Assembly (NCBI RefSeq): GCF_002204185.1
Contig: NZ_MXPU01000021.1
Span: 1-64,000, forward strand
Length of the DNA stretch: 64,000 nt
Source of the DNA: Rhizobium esperanzae
GTDB taxonomy: Bacteria; Pseudomonadota; Alphaproteobacteria; Rhizobiales; Rhizobiaceae
Reading direction: 5' to 3'
The position numbers and the translations under genes were made by a program. Of the stretch, positions 29,348-38,370 are shown one piece after another. The notes beneath the pieces were generated by a model that was given only the letters and a program-made list of their open reading frames with translations, was not told the DNA's origin and ran no database searches. Positions within the stretch are counted from its first letter, which is position 1. Each line of letters starts with the position of its first letter.

Positions 29348-29815
29348 AGAACCTTGCATGGGCACCGTTGTCTGCGTCCGCGCGGCATGCACGAGCGGTT
29401 CAGCGAACATCGCTTCGGCTATGAGCTCGGCATCCTCATTGTCGATTTCGAAGAGCCCAAAGCGCAACCGATAGCCCCAACCGGCCCGATCGCTTGTGAA
29501 TGACAGGCGGCCGAGCAGTGGCCGGATCGGCGTTTCCATGGCCGGCCACCAGGCGACATCCCGTCGCCAGGGGCGGAAGCCGGGATGGGTCTCCACCTGA
29601 TATGCCGCCGTTTCTTCGATCACGCCAATGGCCGTGAACGCCTGCAGGCGATCCTTGCCGCCAAACGTTTCAGTCGGCGAATAGTAAATCACGCGGTCGC
29701 CTGGCGCGCTCCGCTTAAGCGGAGCGGCCTTGCCGTGACAGACTTGCATGAACCCGGCTGCGCGCCCGATGCGGACATGGTTTGCTGATGCGACAGCAAT
29801 CCAGCTGCGAGACAT
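29336..29815 (-). CDS. EVE domain-containing protein (UPF0310)
   Basis: The 159-residue protein starts [16 protein letters not shown] and contains [15 protein letters not shown] and the segment [10 protein letters not shown]. This is the pattern of EVE (PUA-like) proteins. EVE domains are thought to bind modified bases in DNA or RNA. It is followed on the same strand upstream by a VOC gene with three bases between, so they form an operon. It converges with the patatin gene with a 12-base overlap of coding ends. Confidence 0.8.
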   Translation of the reverse strand: MSRSWIAVASANHVRIGRAAGFMQVCHGKAAPLKRSAPGDRVIYYSPTETFGGKDRLQAFTAIGVIEETAAYQVETHPGFRPWRRDVAWWPAMETPIRPLLGRLSFTSDRAGWGYRLRFGLFEIDNEDAELIAEAMFAEPLVHAARTQTTVPMQGSLAF

Positions 29816-29818
29816 GGT

Positions 29819-30190
29819 TCAGTCCTCCGCGACGTTGTAGACGCGCAAGCGATGCCCGTCGGGATCGGCAGCAACAAAGCTACGGCCGAAATCGAGGTCG
29901 GTCGGCGGCAGAAGGATAGCCGCGCTCTTGCCCTGCCATTCGGTGTGGAGCCTGTCGACCGTGTCTGCTGTCGCCACCTTGAAACCGACCTCGCAGCCGC
30001 CGCCCGCAGCAGCCGGCGCCGGCTCGATGCCCGCCTTGCCCCACAGTCCGAGCGCCAGGCCCGAAGGCAGAATGAACATTGCGAAGGTCGGGCTGGCCTC
30101 CACGGGATCCAGCTCGAGCAGCCGCGCATAAAAGCTGGCGCTCTTCGACGCGTCGGTTACGAAAAGTAGAATGCTGTTGCTGTCGATCAC
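29819..30190 (-). CDS. VOC-superfamily protein (glyoxalase/bleomycin-resistance fold)
   Basis: The 123-residue protein has paired beta-alpha-beta-beta-beta units: ILLFVTDASKSASFYARLLELDP in the first half and FVAADPDGHRLRVYNVAE at the end. The C-terminal metal-type motif DPDGHRLRV is typical, but the ligand set is not complete enough to name a substrate. It is first of a two-gene operon with the EVE protein. Confidence 0.8.
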   Translation of the reverse strand: MIDSNSILLFVTDASKSASFYARLLELDPVEASPTFAMFILPSGLALGLWGKAGIEPAPAAAGGGCEVGFKVATADTVDRLHTEWQGKSAAILLPPTDLDFGRSFVAADPDGHRLRVYNVAED

Positions 30191-30301
30191 GATAAGCCTC
30201 CTGTGTGTTTGGGCAGGCGAATATCTAGCGAGACATGCTGACAGATTCTGGCAGTAGCCTCGCTTTCGAACCGCTCGACCGTCGCAGCTCCGGCAGCTGG
30301 T

Positions 30302-32116
30302 TTATGCGTCCGCCGTCGCATCCGCGATTCCCGCCAGCGGATCGTCCTCGAAGGGATCGGCGGCGCGCTTCGGCTTGACCAGCGGTTCGGGACGCACCGG
30401 ATGGGAAAACAGCATGTCGCGCCCCGCCTGCAGCCCTTCGGAGACCTGCAGGACGAGCCGCGCCTCGTCGCGCTTGCGGATGTCCTCGCCGATTTCATAA
30501 GCATCGGCCTCGGAGACGCCGAGCGCCTCCAGCGTCCGTCTTCCGAACAGCAGGCCCGATTCCAGCGTCTCGCGCAGCTCGTAATCGATCCCCTTGTTGC
30601 GCAGTTCGATCGAATGGATGCGGTCGTAGGAGCGGACGAAGAGGCGGGTGTGCGGATAGTCGGCCTGCACCAGCTCCACGACCTTGTCGGTGATTTCCTT
30701 CTTCTGCGTGCAGACGAGCACGATCTTCGCCCGATCGATGCCGGCCGAGCGCAGCACGTCCTTGCGGGTGCCGTCGCCGAAATAGATCCGGAAACCGAAA
30801 GAGGAGGCCTGGCGGATGCGGTCGGCGGAAAAATCGATGACGGTGACGCTGCGCCCGCCGGCGAGCAGGATCTGGGCAGCGATCTGACCGAAACGCGAGA
30901 AGCCGACCATCAGCACGTCGGCGCCGGCACCTTCGAAATCCTCGTCCAGCTCCTCCTGTTCATCGCCGTTGAGCAGCCGCTTCGACAGCGCCGCGCCGAT
31001 CGGCGTCAGCGCCATCGACAGCGTGACGATCGCCACCAGCAGCGAGGCCGTGCTCGTCGACATCAACCCGGTGACGCCAGCCGTGGTGAAGAGCACGAAG
31101 CCGAATTCGCCGCCTTGCGGCAAGAGGAAAGCAATGCGGATCGCATCATTGTGCGGCGATCCTGAAATCCGGCAGAGCCCGTAGATGATGATCGCCTTGA
31201 CGGCCATGACGATCGGCACCGTGACGATGACGAAGAGCGCGTTGTCGGCGAGAACGTCGAGCTGCAACGACAGGCCGACGGCGATGAAGAAGATGGCGAG
31301 CAGCACGCCGCGGAAGGGCTCTATGTCGGCCTCCAGCTCGTGCCGGTAGGAGGATTCGGCGAGCATTACCCCGGACAGGAAGGCGCCCATCGCCATCGAA
31401 AGGCCGGCAAGCTGCATCAGGCTTGCCGATCCCATGACGACGAAGAGGGCCGCGGCGATCATTGCCTCGCGGGCGCCGGTGCGGGCGATGATCTGGAAGA
31501 GCGGTGTCAGCAGGTAGCGTCCGGCAACGACCATCGCCGCCACCGCGCCGACGGCGACGGCAAAATCGGAAAGCGGCGCATTGCTGCCTTTGCCACTGCC
31601 GTCGAGAACGGTGATCAGCGCCAGGAGCGGCACGATCGCCAGGTCCTGGAACAGCAGCATCGAGAAGGAACGCTGCCCGTATCGCGTATTGACGTCGCCG
31701 TCGCCCTCGAGGATCTGCATGGCGAAGGCGGTCGAGGACAGCGCCAGGCCGAAGCCGGCGACGATGCTGCCGCGCCAATCGAGGACGTGGGAAAACCAGG
31801 CGAGCCCGGTCAGCGCCAACCCGGTCACCGCCACCTGCGCCGTGCCGAGTCCGAAAATGTCGCGCCGCATCTGCCAGAGGCGGCTGGGTTTCAGCTCCAG
31901 TCCGATGATGAAGAGCAGGAAGACGACGCCGAGCTCGGCGACGGCGAGGATCTGTTCGCCGTCGGTAATGCCGTGGAAGACCGGACCGATGACGATGCCG
32001 GCGGCGAGATAGCCGAGGACGGTGCCGAGCCCGAGCTTCTTGAAGATCGGTGCCGCCACAACCGCGCCGCCGAGCAGCAGGATCGTTTCGGAAAAAAGGG
32101 CGTTGGGCGCTGACAT
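30302..32116 (-). CDS. Monovalent cation:proton antiporter, CPA2 family, with RCK domain (KefB/C-like)
   Basis: The 604-residue protein has an N-terminal membrane part of about 12-13 segments (residues 1-385). It contains the GYLAAGIVIGP motif, FLLFIIGLELKPSRLW and the QGGEFGFVLF stretch. A TrkA-N/RCK nucleotide-binding domain with VLMVGFSRFGQIAAQILL follows (about 410-530). It probably exchanges K+ or Na+ for protons, gated by NAD(H) or glutathione adducts as in KefB/KefC. ATG 32116 (SAPNALFSETILLLGG) is chosen because upstream codons give an unrelated Cys-rich sequence. It is divergent from pmbA. Confidence 0.9.
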   Translation of the reverse strand: MSAPNALFSETILLLGGAVVAAPIFKKLGLGTVLGYLAAGIVIGPVFHGITDGEQILAVAELGVVFLLFIIGLELKPSRLWQMRRDIFGLGTAQVAVTGLALTGLAWFSHVLDWRGSIVAGFGLALSSTAFAMQILEGDGDVNTRYGQRSFSMLLFQDLAIVPLLALITVLDGSGKGSNAPLSDFAVAVGAVAAMVVAGRYLLTPLFQIIARTGAREAMIAAALFVVMGSASLMQLAGLSMAMGAFLSGVMLAESSYRHELEADIEPFRGVLLAIFFIAVGLSLQLDVLADNALFVIVTVPIVMAVKAIIIYGLCRISGSPHNDAIRIAFLLPQGGEFGFVLFTTAGVTGLMSTSTASLLVAIVTLSMALTPIGAALSKRLLNGDEQEELDEDFEGAGADVLMVGFSRFGQIAAQILLAGGRSVTVIDFSADRIRQASSFGFRIYFGDGTRKDVLRSAGIDRAKIVLVCTQKKEITDKVVELVQADYPHTRLFVRSYDRIHSIELRNKGIDYELRETLESGLLFGRRTLEALGVSEADAYEIGEDIRKRDEARLVLQVSEGLQAGRDMLFSHPVRPEPLVKPKRAADPFEDDPLAGIADATADA

Positions 32117-32235
32117 GCTGACAATTTCTTTCGGGTGGCGGGGGCATGCAGGCAGTCCCGACAAAGAATCGGCGGCGGCGGCCTTGATGCCAGGGAGAGT
32201 GCACAATAAATGGAAGCCGAAGGAAAGGCCAAATC

Positions 32236-33582
32236 ATGTCCTCTGAAATCGATTCCTCGACACTTCTTTCCCGCGCAAGTCAATTGATCGATCTGGCAAG
32301 GAAGGCAGGAGCCGACGCTGCCGACGCCGTCGTCGTTCGCTCGCGTTCGCAATCGGTCAGTGTCCGGCTTGGCAAGGTCGAGGGAACGGAATCGTCGGAA
32401 AGCGACGATTTTTCGCTGCGCGTCTTCATCGGCAAGCGCGTCGCCAGCGTTTCGGCCAATCCGGGCTTCGATCTCCAGGCGCTGGCCGAACGTGCCGTCG
32501 CCATGGCCAAGGTTTCGCCGGAAGACCCATACGCGTGCCTGGCGGACGAGGCGAGCCTTGCCAGGTCCTATCCCGACCTGCAATTGCTCGATGCCACGGA
32601 AGTGTCCTCTGAGATGCTGCGCGAGGCCGCTCTTGCCGCCGAGACGGCCGCCCTTGCCGTCAAGGGCGTCACCAATTCCTCCGGCGCCGGCGCGTCGGCC
32701 GGCATGGGCGGCCTCGTTCTCGCCACGTCGCACGGTTTCCAAGGCAGCTACATGGCCTCCCGTTTCGGCACCTCCGTCAGCGTCATCGCAGGCGAAGGCA
32801 CCGGCATGGAGCGTGACTATGATTTCGACAGCCGCCTTTATTACGCCGAACTCGACGATCCTTCCGAAATCGGCCGCCGCGCCGGCGAACGGGTGGTCAA
32901 GCGCGTCAATCCGCGCCAGGTGCCGACCGGCAAGAACGTCACCGTCGTCTTCGATCCGCGCGTCGCCCGCGGTTTCGTCGGCCATATTGCCGGTGCGATC
33001 AACGGTGCCGCCGTCGCTAGAAAGACCAGCTTCCTGCGTGACAGGATGGGTCAGCAGGTGCTGAAGTCGGGCCTTTCGATCACCGACGATCCGCTGATCG
33101 TGCGCGGACCTTCCTCGCGTCCCTTCGACGGTGAGGGCGTGTCCGGCGAGCGGCTTGTCATGATCGAAGACGGTGTCCTGAAGCACTGGTTCCTCTCGAC
33201 CTCGACGGCCCGCGAACTCGGCCTTGACACCAATGGCCGCGGCGTGCGCGGCGGCAGCGCCGTCACGCCGTCTTCCACCAATCTTGCGCTGGAGCCGGGC
33301 GACATCTCGCCGGAGGAACTGATCCGCAGCATCGGCAACGGTTTTTACGTCACCGAACTGATCGGCCACGGGGTCAACATGATCACCGGCGAATACAGCC
33401 GTGGCGCCACCGGCTTCTGGATCGAGAACGGCGAACTCACTTTCCCGGTATCCGAGGTGACGATCGCCTCGAACCTCAAGGACATGTTCATGCGCCTGAC
33501 GCCGGCAAATGACATCGACCGCAAGTTCGGCGTCGCGGCTCCGACCTTCGCGATCGAAGGCATGACGCTCGCCGGGCAGTAA
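32236..33582 (+). CDS. pmbA: TldD/PmbA family protease component (PmbA/TldE)
   Basis: The 448-residue protein has LIDLARKAGADAADAVVVR at the N-terminus and the segment SVSVRLGKVEGTESSESDD. The C-terminal part contains YVTELIGHGVNMITGEYSRGATGFWIENGEL, the PmbA signature. PmbA/TldE pairs with TldD to form a metalloprotease that degrades unfolded or modified peptides. TldE itself lacks the zinc HExxxH motif, and none is seen here. It starts a run of same-strand genes with the phosphatase at 33611. Confidence 0.92.
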   Translation: MSSEIDSSTLLSRASQLIDLARKAGADAADAVVVRSRSQSVSVRLGKVEGTESSESDDFSLRVFIGKRVASVSANPGFDLQALAERAVAMAKVSPEDPYACLADEASLARSYPDLQLLDATEVSSEMLREAALAAETAALAVKGVTNSSGAGASAGMGGLVLATSHGFQGSYMASRFGTSVSVIAGEGTGMERDYDFDSRLYYAELDDPSEIGRRAGERVVKRVNPRQVPTGKNVTVVFDPRVARGFVGHIAGAINGAAVARKTSFLRDRMGQQVLKSGLSITDDPLIVRGPSSRPFDGEGVSGERLVMIEDGVLKHWFLSTSTARELGLDTNGRGVRGGSAVTPSSTNLALEPGDISPEELIRSIGNGFYVTELIGHGVNMITGEYSRGATGFWIENGELTFPVSEVTIASNLKDMFMRLTPANDIDRKFGVAAPTFAIEGMTLAGQ

Positions 33583-33610
33583 AAACGGGCAGCAGGAATG
33601 GAATGACGGG

Positions 33611-34420
33611 ATGAGCGATAGGGAAAAGCTCCGCTGGCAGAGCGATCTCGCCTTGATCGCCGATGCTGCGAAGGAGGCCGGCGCGGTCGCCTATGGCTTC
33701 TTCAACCAGTCTCCCGAGGTCTGGTGGAAGAACGGCGACCGCTCTCCCGTCAGCGCCGCCGATTTTGCCGCCAACAAGACGCTTGAAACGATCCTGCGCA
33801 AGGCGCGGCCGGATTATGGCTGGCTGTCGGAGGAAACCGAGGACGATGAAGACCGCCTCTCGCGCGAGACACTGTTCATCGTCGATCCGATCGACGGCAC
33901 CCGCGCCTTCCTCGGCGGGCAGCAGGTCTGGTGTGTCAGCGTCGCGGTCGTCCATCGCGGCCGCCCGGTCGCCGGCGTGCTCTATGCGCCGGCGCTCGAG
34001 GAGTTCTACGAGGCCGTCGACGGCGGCGTGGCGCTGAAGAACGGCAAACCCTTCACCGTTTCCGCCGCCGGGCCGGACGAGATAAGCCGGCTTGCGATCG
34101 GCGAAGACCTGTTGAAGACTTTTCCGCCGGCGTTCCGTGACCGCGTTAGACGCGAGAAATATGTCCCGTCGCTCGCCTATCGCATCGCCATGGTGGCGGA
34201 CGGCCGCCTCGAAGGCACCTTCGTCAAGGGCAATTCGCATGACTGGGACCTTGCCGCCGCCGATCTCGTTCTGGCCTGCGCCGGCGGCGGCCTCGTCGAT
34301 CTCGACGGCAAGCCGATCGTCTACAACAGGGCGGACGTTACTCATAAGGTCCTCTGTGCGGCCCCGGCGCCCCGCATCGATGAGTTCATCGCGGCCTTTG
34401 CCGGGCGAGGAGACAGTTGA
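33611..34420 (+). CDS. Inositol monophosphatase family protein (CysQ/BPNT-like)
   Basis: The 269-residue protein has the family metal sites: the Glu pair in WLSEETEDDED, the DPIDGTRAFLGGQ motif and the late SHDWDLAAADLVL. It is a Mg-dependent sugar or nucleotide phosphatase. The position in a lipid A/Kdo gene cluster gives no firm substrate. It follows pmbA after 28 bases, with GGGATG at its start. Confidence 0.88.
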   Translation: MSDREKLRWQSDLALIADAAKEAGAVAYGFFNQSPEVWWKNGDRSPVSAADFAANKTLETILRKARPDYGWLSEETEDDEDRLSRETLFIVDPIDGTRAFLGGQQVWCVSVAVVHRGRPVAGVLYAPALEEFYEAVDGGVALKNGKPFTVSAAGPDEISRLAIGEDLLKTFPPAFRDRVRREKYVPSLAYRIAMVADGRLEGTFVKGNSHDWDLAAADLVLACAGGGLVDLDGKPIVYNRADVTHKVLCAAPAPRIDEFIAAFAGRGDS

Positions 34421-34482
34421 CGTTTCCGTCAAAATCCCGCAGATGAGGTGGCGGAGGAACTAGGCAGAAAGAGAACAAGAAA

Positions 34483-34731
34483 ATGACTGACTCCGGTGAC
34501 AAGAAGCAGCTTTTGCACCTCGTTTTTGGCGGCGAACTGAAAAGCCTCGAAGATGTCCAGTTCCGTGATCTGAATGGTCTCGATATCGTCGGCATTTTTC
34601 CCGACTATGCCACGGCGCTGACGGCCTGGAAGGCGAAGGCGCAGCAGACGGTCGACAATGCGCATATGCGCTATTTCATCGTCCACATGCACCGTCTGCT
34701 CGATCCGCAGCAAAAGGCTGGGGGCAACTGA
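34483..34731 (+). CDS. DUF4170 protein, 82 aa
   Basis: The protein has KKQLLHLVFGGELKSLEDVQFRDLNGLDIVGIFPDY and ends YFIVHMHRLLDPQQKA. This matches the alphaproteobacterial DUF4170 family that usually sits next to waaA/lpxK. It is small, soluble and without a known activity. An AACAAGAAA site precedes ATG 34483. Confidence 0.82.
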   Translation: MTDSGDKKQLLHLVFGGELKSLEDVQFRDLNGLDIVGIFPDYATALTAWKAKAQQTVDNAHMRYFIVHMHRLLDPQQKAGGN

Positions 34732-34890
34732 CCTCGGCAGCCGCCGCCAGCCGAACGGGCCTTCGTGCATCGGGCGCCCGTCGATCCGGATCGTTTGACG
34801 CATTCTGAACAAATTGATCGGCCATTCCGGCCGCAACGATAATAAGGGAATGGGTTTGATGTCGATCGTCTTGGGTCGGAGGCTGGCGCG

Positions 34891-36210
34891 ATGAGCTCCC
34901 GGATGGCGCGACTCTGTCTGAGCACATACCGTCTGGCGGGAACCATCGCTTCTCCGGTCGTCGGCCTCTATCTGACCTACCGCACGGCCAAGGGCAAGGA
35001 AGACCGGGCGCGCCGCCTGGAGCGCTTCGGCTATCCAAGCGCCAATCGGCCGCAGGGCCCGCTCGTCTGGTTCCATGCCGCAAGTGTGGGCGAAACCAAT
35101 GCCGTCATTCCGCTGATCCGCGAAATCCGCCGCCGCGATATCCATGTCATCCTGACCACCGGCACCATCACCTCCGCCAGGCTCGCCGCCGAGCGCCTCG
35201 GCCAGGAGGCGATCCATCAATATGTGCCGCTGGATCTGAAACCCTCCGTCAGCCGCTTCCTCGATTATTGGCAGCCCGATTGCGCCATCATCGCCGAATC
35301 CGAGATCTGGCCGGCGACCGTGCTGGAGCTCGGCCGTCGCCGCATCCCGCAGATCCTGGTCAATGCCCGCATGTCGGACCGCTCCTTTGCCCGCTGGCGC
35401 CGCCGCCCGTCGATTGCGGAGGCCTTGTTCGAGAACCTCGCCCTCGTCATCGCTCAATCCGATGTCGATGCCGAGCGATTCCGCGATCTGGGTGCTGTGC
35501 CCGTCATCACCTCGGGCAATCTGAAGGTCGATACCGACGCGCCGCCTTATGACAGCGCTGTCTTCGCCCGCTACAAGAAGCAGATCGGCGATCGCAAAAC
35601 CTGGGCGGCGATCTCCACCTTCGACGGCGAGGAGAATGCTGCCGGCATCGTCCATCGCGCCCTGAAGGAGCGCGATCGTCAATTGACCATCATCGTGCCC
35701 CGCCATCCCGAGCGCAGCGACGAGATCGAGGCAGCGCTCGTCAAGCAGGGCCTGAAAGTCGCCCGCCGCACCCGCGACGATGTCCTCTCCGCCGATGTCG
35801 ATATCTTTCTCGGCGATACGATCGGCGAAATGGGGCTTTATCTCCGTCTGACCGAAATTGCTTTCGTTGGCCGTTCGCTCTTTGCCGAAGGCGGTCAGAA
35901 CCCGTTGGAGCCTGCCATGCTCGGCTGCGCCATCCTCTCCGGCGGCAATGTGCAGAATTTCCGCGAGGCCTATCAGAAGCTCGCCCGCAGCGGCAGCGCC
36001 CGCATGGTGCGCGATACCGAAATGCTGGCCAAGGGCGTGCATTATCTGCTGACCAACGATGGCGCCCGCCGTAACATGATCGAGGCCGGCGTCGCCACCG
36101 TGCACGAGATGCGCGGCGCGCTGTCGGCGACGGTGAAGGGGCTCGAACCCTATATCAATCCGCTGACGGTCAAGGCGCGTTTGTTGCCCAAGGCCGCGGC
36201 CCAGGTCTGA
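34891..36210 (+). CDS. waaA: 3-deoxy-D-manno-octulosonic acid (Kdo) transferase
   Basis: The 439-residue GT-B enzyme adds Kdo to lipid IVA on the inner leaflet. The N-terminal hydrophobic anchor is followed by LVWFHAASVGETNAVIPLI (acceptor domain with the catalytic Glu), AESEIWPATVLELG, and the donor-side VGRSLFAEGGQNPLEPAMLG. It is preceded by GGTCGGAGGCTGGCGCG. The 159 bases upstream show no gene. The following HAD gene starts nine bases after its stop. Confidence 0.93.
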   Translation: MSSRMARLCLSTYRLAGTIASPVVGLYLTYRTAKGKEDRARRLERFGYPSANRPQGPLVWFHAASVGETNAVIPLIREIRRRDIHVILTTGTITSARLAAERLGQEAIHQYVPLDLKPSVSRFLDYWQPDCAIIAESEIWPATVLELGRRRIPQILVNARMSDRSFARWRRRPSIAEALFENLALVIAQSDVDAERFRDLGAVPVITSGNLKVDTDAPPYDSAVFARYKKQIGDRKTWAAISTFDGEENAAGIVHRALKERDRQLTIIVPRHPERSDEIEAALVKQGLKVARRTRDDVLSADVDIFLGDTIGEMGLYLRLTEIAFVGRSLFAEGGQNPLEPAMLGCAILSGGNVQNFREAYQKLARSGSARMVRDTEMLAKGVHYLLTNDGARRNMIEAGVATVHEMRGALSATVKGLEPYINPLTVKARLLPKAAAQV

Positions 36211-36219
36211 GGAGACGCG

Positions 36220-36942
36220 ATGTCGGGCCCGGCGCATATCAAAGGCATCCTCTTCGACAAGGACGGCACGCTGCTCGACTATGATGAGAGCTGGCTGCCG
36301 GTCAATCGCGAGCTTGCCCGCATCGCCGCTGAAGGCGACCCGCTTCTGGCCGACCGGCTGCTGTCCGCCTGCGGCATGGATCCGGTCAGCGGCCATATCG
36401 TTCCCGACAGCCTGCTCGCCGCCGGCAATACAAGGCAGATCGCCGAGGGTCTCGTCGCCGCCGGATCGATGGTCGATATCGAGGAGTTGACGATCCGTCT
36501 CGACGACCTCTTTTCCGGCGCCGCTGAATTTTCCGTGCCGGTGACCGACCTTGCAGGCTTCTTCGCAAGGCTGCATCGGCGCGGTTTCAAGCTCGGCGTT
36601 GCCTCCAGCGACAATGAGCGCTCCATCCGCCAGACGGCGGAGCGCTTCGGTTTTGCCCGCTATGTCGATTACATCGCCGGCTACGACAGCGGCTTCGGCG
36701 TCAAGCCGGAGCCGGGCATGGTGCTCGGTTTCTGCGCTGCGACCGGGCTTTTGCCATCCGAGGTCGCCATGGTCGGCGACAACAATCACGATCTGCACAT
36801 GGGCCTGAACGCCGGCACGGGACTTAGGATCGCCGTGTTGACGGGAACCGGCTCGCGCGATTCACTTGCTGCGGCGGCCGATCATGTGCTTGACGACATC
36901 ACCGCCCTTGAGACGCTGCTGCCCGATCTGCAGCCGGCCTGA
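36220..36942 (+). CDS. HAD-superfamily phosphatase (phosphoglycolate-phosphatase-like)
   Basis: The 240-residue protein has motif I ILFDKDGTLLDYDESW, motif II LGVASSDNERS, a Lys in VKPEPGM, and motif IV AMVGDNNHDLHMG. It lies between waaA and lpxK and is probably co-transcribed with waaA. A role in Kdo or lipid A precursor dephosphorylation is conceivable but not shown. Confidence 0.85.
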   Translation: MSGPAHIKGILFDKDGTLLDYDESWLPVNRELARIAAEGDPLLADRLLSACGMDPVSGHIVPDSLLAAGNTRQIAEGLVAAGSMVDIEELTIRLDDLFSGAAEFSVPVTDLAGFFARLHRRGFKLGVASSDNERSIRQTAERFGFARYVDYIAGYDSGFGVKPEPGMVLGFCAATGLLPSEVAMVGDNNHDLHMGLNAGTGLRIAVLTGTGSRDSLAAAADHVLDDITALETLLPDLQPA

Positions 36943-37032
36943 TCGATAAAGGCTTGCATTTTCATCGATTTTAACCTCTCAATCCGGCCGGAAAACGAAA
37001 TTCTCTAGCCGGGCGGGGAGCGGGACGGCAAA

Positions 37033-38076
37033 ATGATTTCAGAAGCGCCGCCGTTCTGGTGGAGGAAAGCCGATTGGCGGGCTTGGCTGCTGGCGCCGCT
37101 GTCCTTTCTTTACGGCCGTATCGCCGGCCATCGCATGGCCCATGCGCGCCGTGCCTCGGTTTCCGTTCCCGTCATCTGCGTCGGCAATTTCACCGTCGGC
37201 GGCGCCGGCAAGACGCCCACGGCGCTGACGCTCGCCCGCGCCGCCAAGGCGAAAGGCCTGAAGCCCGGCTTTCTCAGCAGAGGTTACGGCGGCTCGCTCG
37301 ACGTGACGACGGTGGTCGATCCCCATCATCACCGGGCGGTCGCCGTCGGCGATGAACCGCTGTTGCTCGCCCAGGAGGCGCTGACGGTAATTTCCCGCCG
37401 GCGCGTCGACGGTGCTCGGCGTCTGGTCGCGGAAGGCGCCGATCTCATCATCATGGATGATGGGTTTCAGAGCGCCAGGCTGGCGATCGACTATGCGCTG
37501 CTCGTCATCGATGCGACCCGCGGCCTTGGCAACGGCCATATCGTGCCGGCCGGCCCGGTCCGCGCGCCGATCCGCCAGCAGCTGCGGTCGGCGACGGCGC
37601 TGCTGAAGGTCGGCGGCGGCAATGCCGCCGACGGCATCGTCCGCATGGCGGCACGCGCCGCAAAGCCCTATTTCACCGCCTCGCTCAAGGTGCGCGGCGA
37701 CGACCGGCTTTCCGGCATCAAGGTGCTTGCTTTCGCCGGTATCGCCGATCCCGCCAAATTCTTCCGCACCGTCGAATCGCGCGGCGCCGAAATCGCGGTC
37801 GCCAAGACCTTCGGCGATCACGAGCACCTGACCGAGGAGGAGATCGACGATATCCTTACGACCGCCGAGCGCCAGGACCTCCTGATCGTCACCACGTCGA
37901 AGGATTTCGTTCGCCTTTCCGGCCATCACGGCAAGGCGGAACAACTGGCGCAAAAATGCCGCGTGATCGAAGTCGACATGATCTTCGAAGATCACCTCGC
38001 CCCGAGCCTGATCATCGATCGGGCGGTCGTCGCCTGTCGCGAGCGGCGTTTAAGGGAATTGAAAGGAAAGAGCTAA
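37033..38076 (+). CDS. lpxK: Tetraacyldisaccharide 4'-kinase
   Basis: The 347-residue protein has an N-terminal membrane-associated segment ([18 protein letters not shown]) and the Walker A loop in [17 protein letters not shown]. It has the [19 protein letters not shown] region with catalytic Asp residues. LpxK phosphorylates the 4' position of the lipid A disaccharide at the inner membrane. R. etli/leguminosarum later remove this phosphate, which fits the presence of LpxK upstream of that modification. Its stop overlaps the end of the convergent DUF2093 gene. Confidence 0.92.
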   Translation: MISEAPPFWWRKADWRAWLLAPLSFLYGRIAGHRMAHARRASVSVPVICVGNFTVGGAGKTPTALTLARAAKAKGLKPGFLSRGYGGSLDVTTVVDPHHHRAVAVGDEPLLLAQEALTVISRRRVDGARRLVAEGADLIIMDDGFQSARLAIDYALLVIDATRGLGNGHIVPAGPVRAPIRQQLRSATALLKVGGGNAADGIVRMAARAAKPYFTASLKVRGDDRLSGIKVLAFAGIADPAKFFRTVESRGAEIAVAKTFGDHEHLTEEEIDDILTTAERQDLLIVTTSKDFVRLSGHHGKAEQLAQKCRVIEVDMIFEDHLAPSLIIDRAVVACRERRLRELKGKS

Positions 38077-38303
38077 CGGCGCTGGTTCGGCAGCACGCCG
38101 GCGCGTTTGTCGGCCTCGATCGCCGAGATTACGTCGGCATAGGGCTCCTGCCGGGCGACGCTCCAGTAGCGCAGCTCGTCGAGCGGGATGTTTTTTCCGG
38201 TCATCGCGCAGACGACGTAGGAGCCGGGCGAGAGAATCTGGAAATCGCCGTCGAGATAGCGGATCTTCGCCTCGCGGTTTCCGTGCCCTTCGAACAAATT
38301 CAT
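38073..38303 (-). CDS. DUF2093 protein, 76 aa
   Basis: A small soluble protein with [28 protein letters not shown] and [17 protein letters not shown], the conserved DUF2093 pattern in Rhizobiales, usually between lpxK and mutL. The function is unknown. ATG 38303 ([12 protein letters not shown]) is taken as start; an in-frame start at 38321 adds six residues. Confidence 0.8.
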   Translation of the reverse strand: MNLFEGHGNREAKIRYLDGDFQILSPGSYVVCAMTGKNIPLDELRYWSVARQEPYADVISAIEADKRAGVLPNQRR

Positions 38304-38370
38304 GCGCTCCGTTCCCTGCAACTTGTCATCCGTCTGCCATACTCCCGCATGAAGGGCTTTGCCAGCTTTT

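Noticed and set aside
34429-36798. Open frame of 789 codons on the minus strand
   Set aside because: It runs antisense through DUF4170, waaA and the HAD gene, which have family motifs. No domain is seen in the antisense product.
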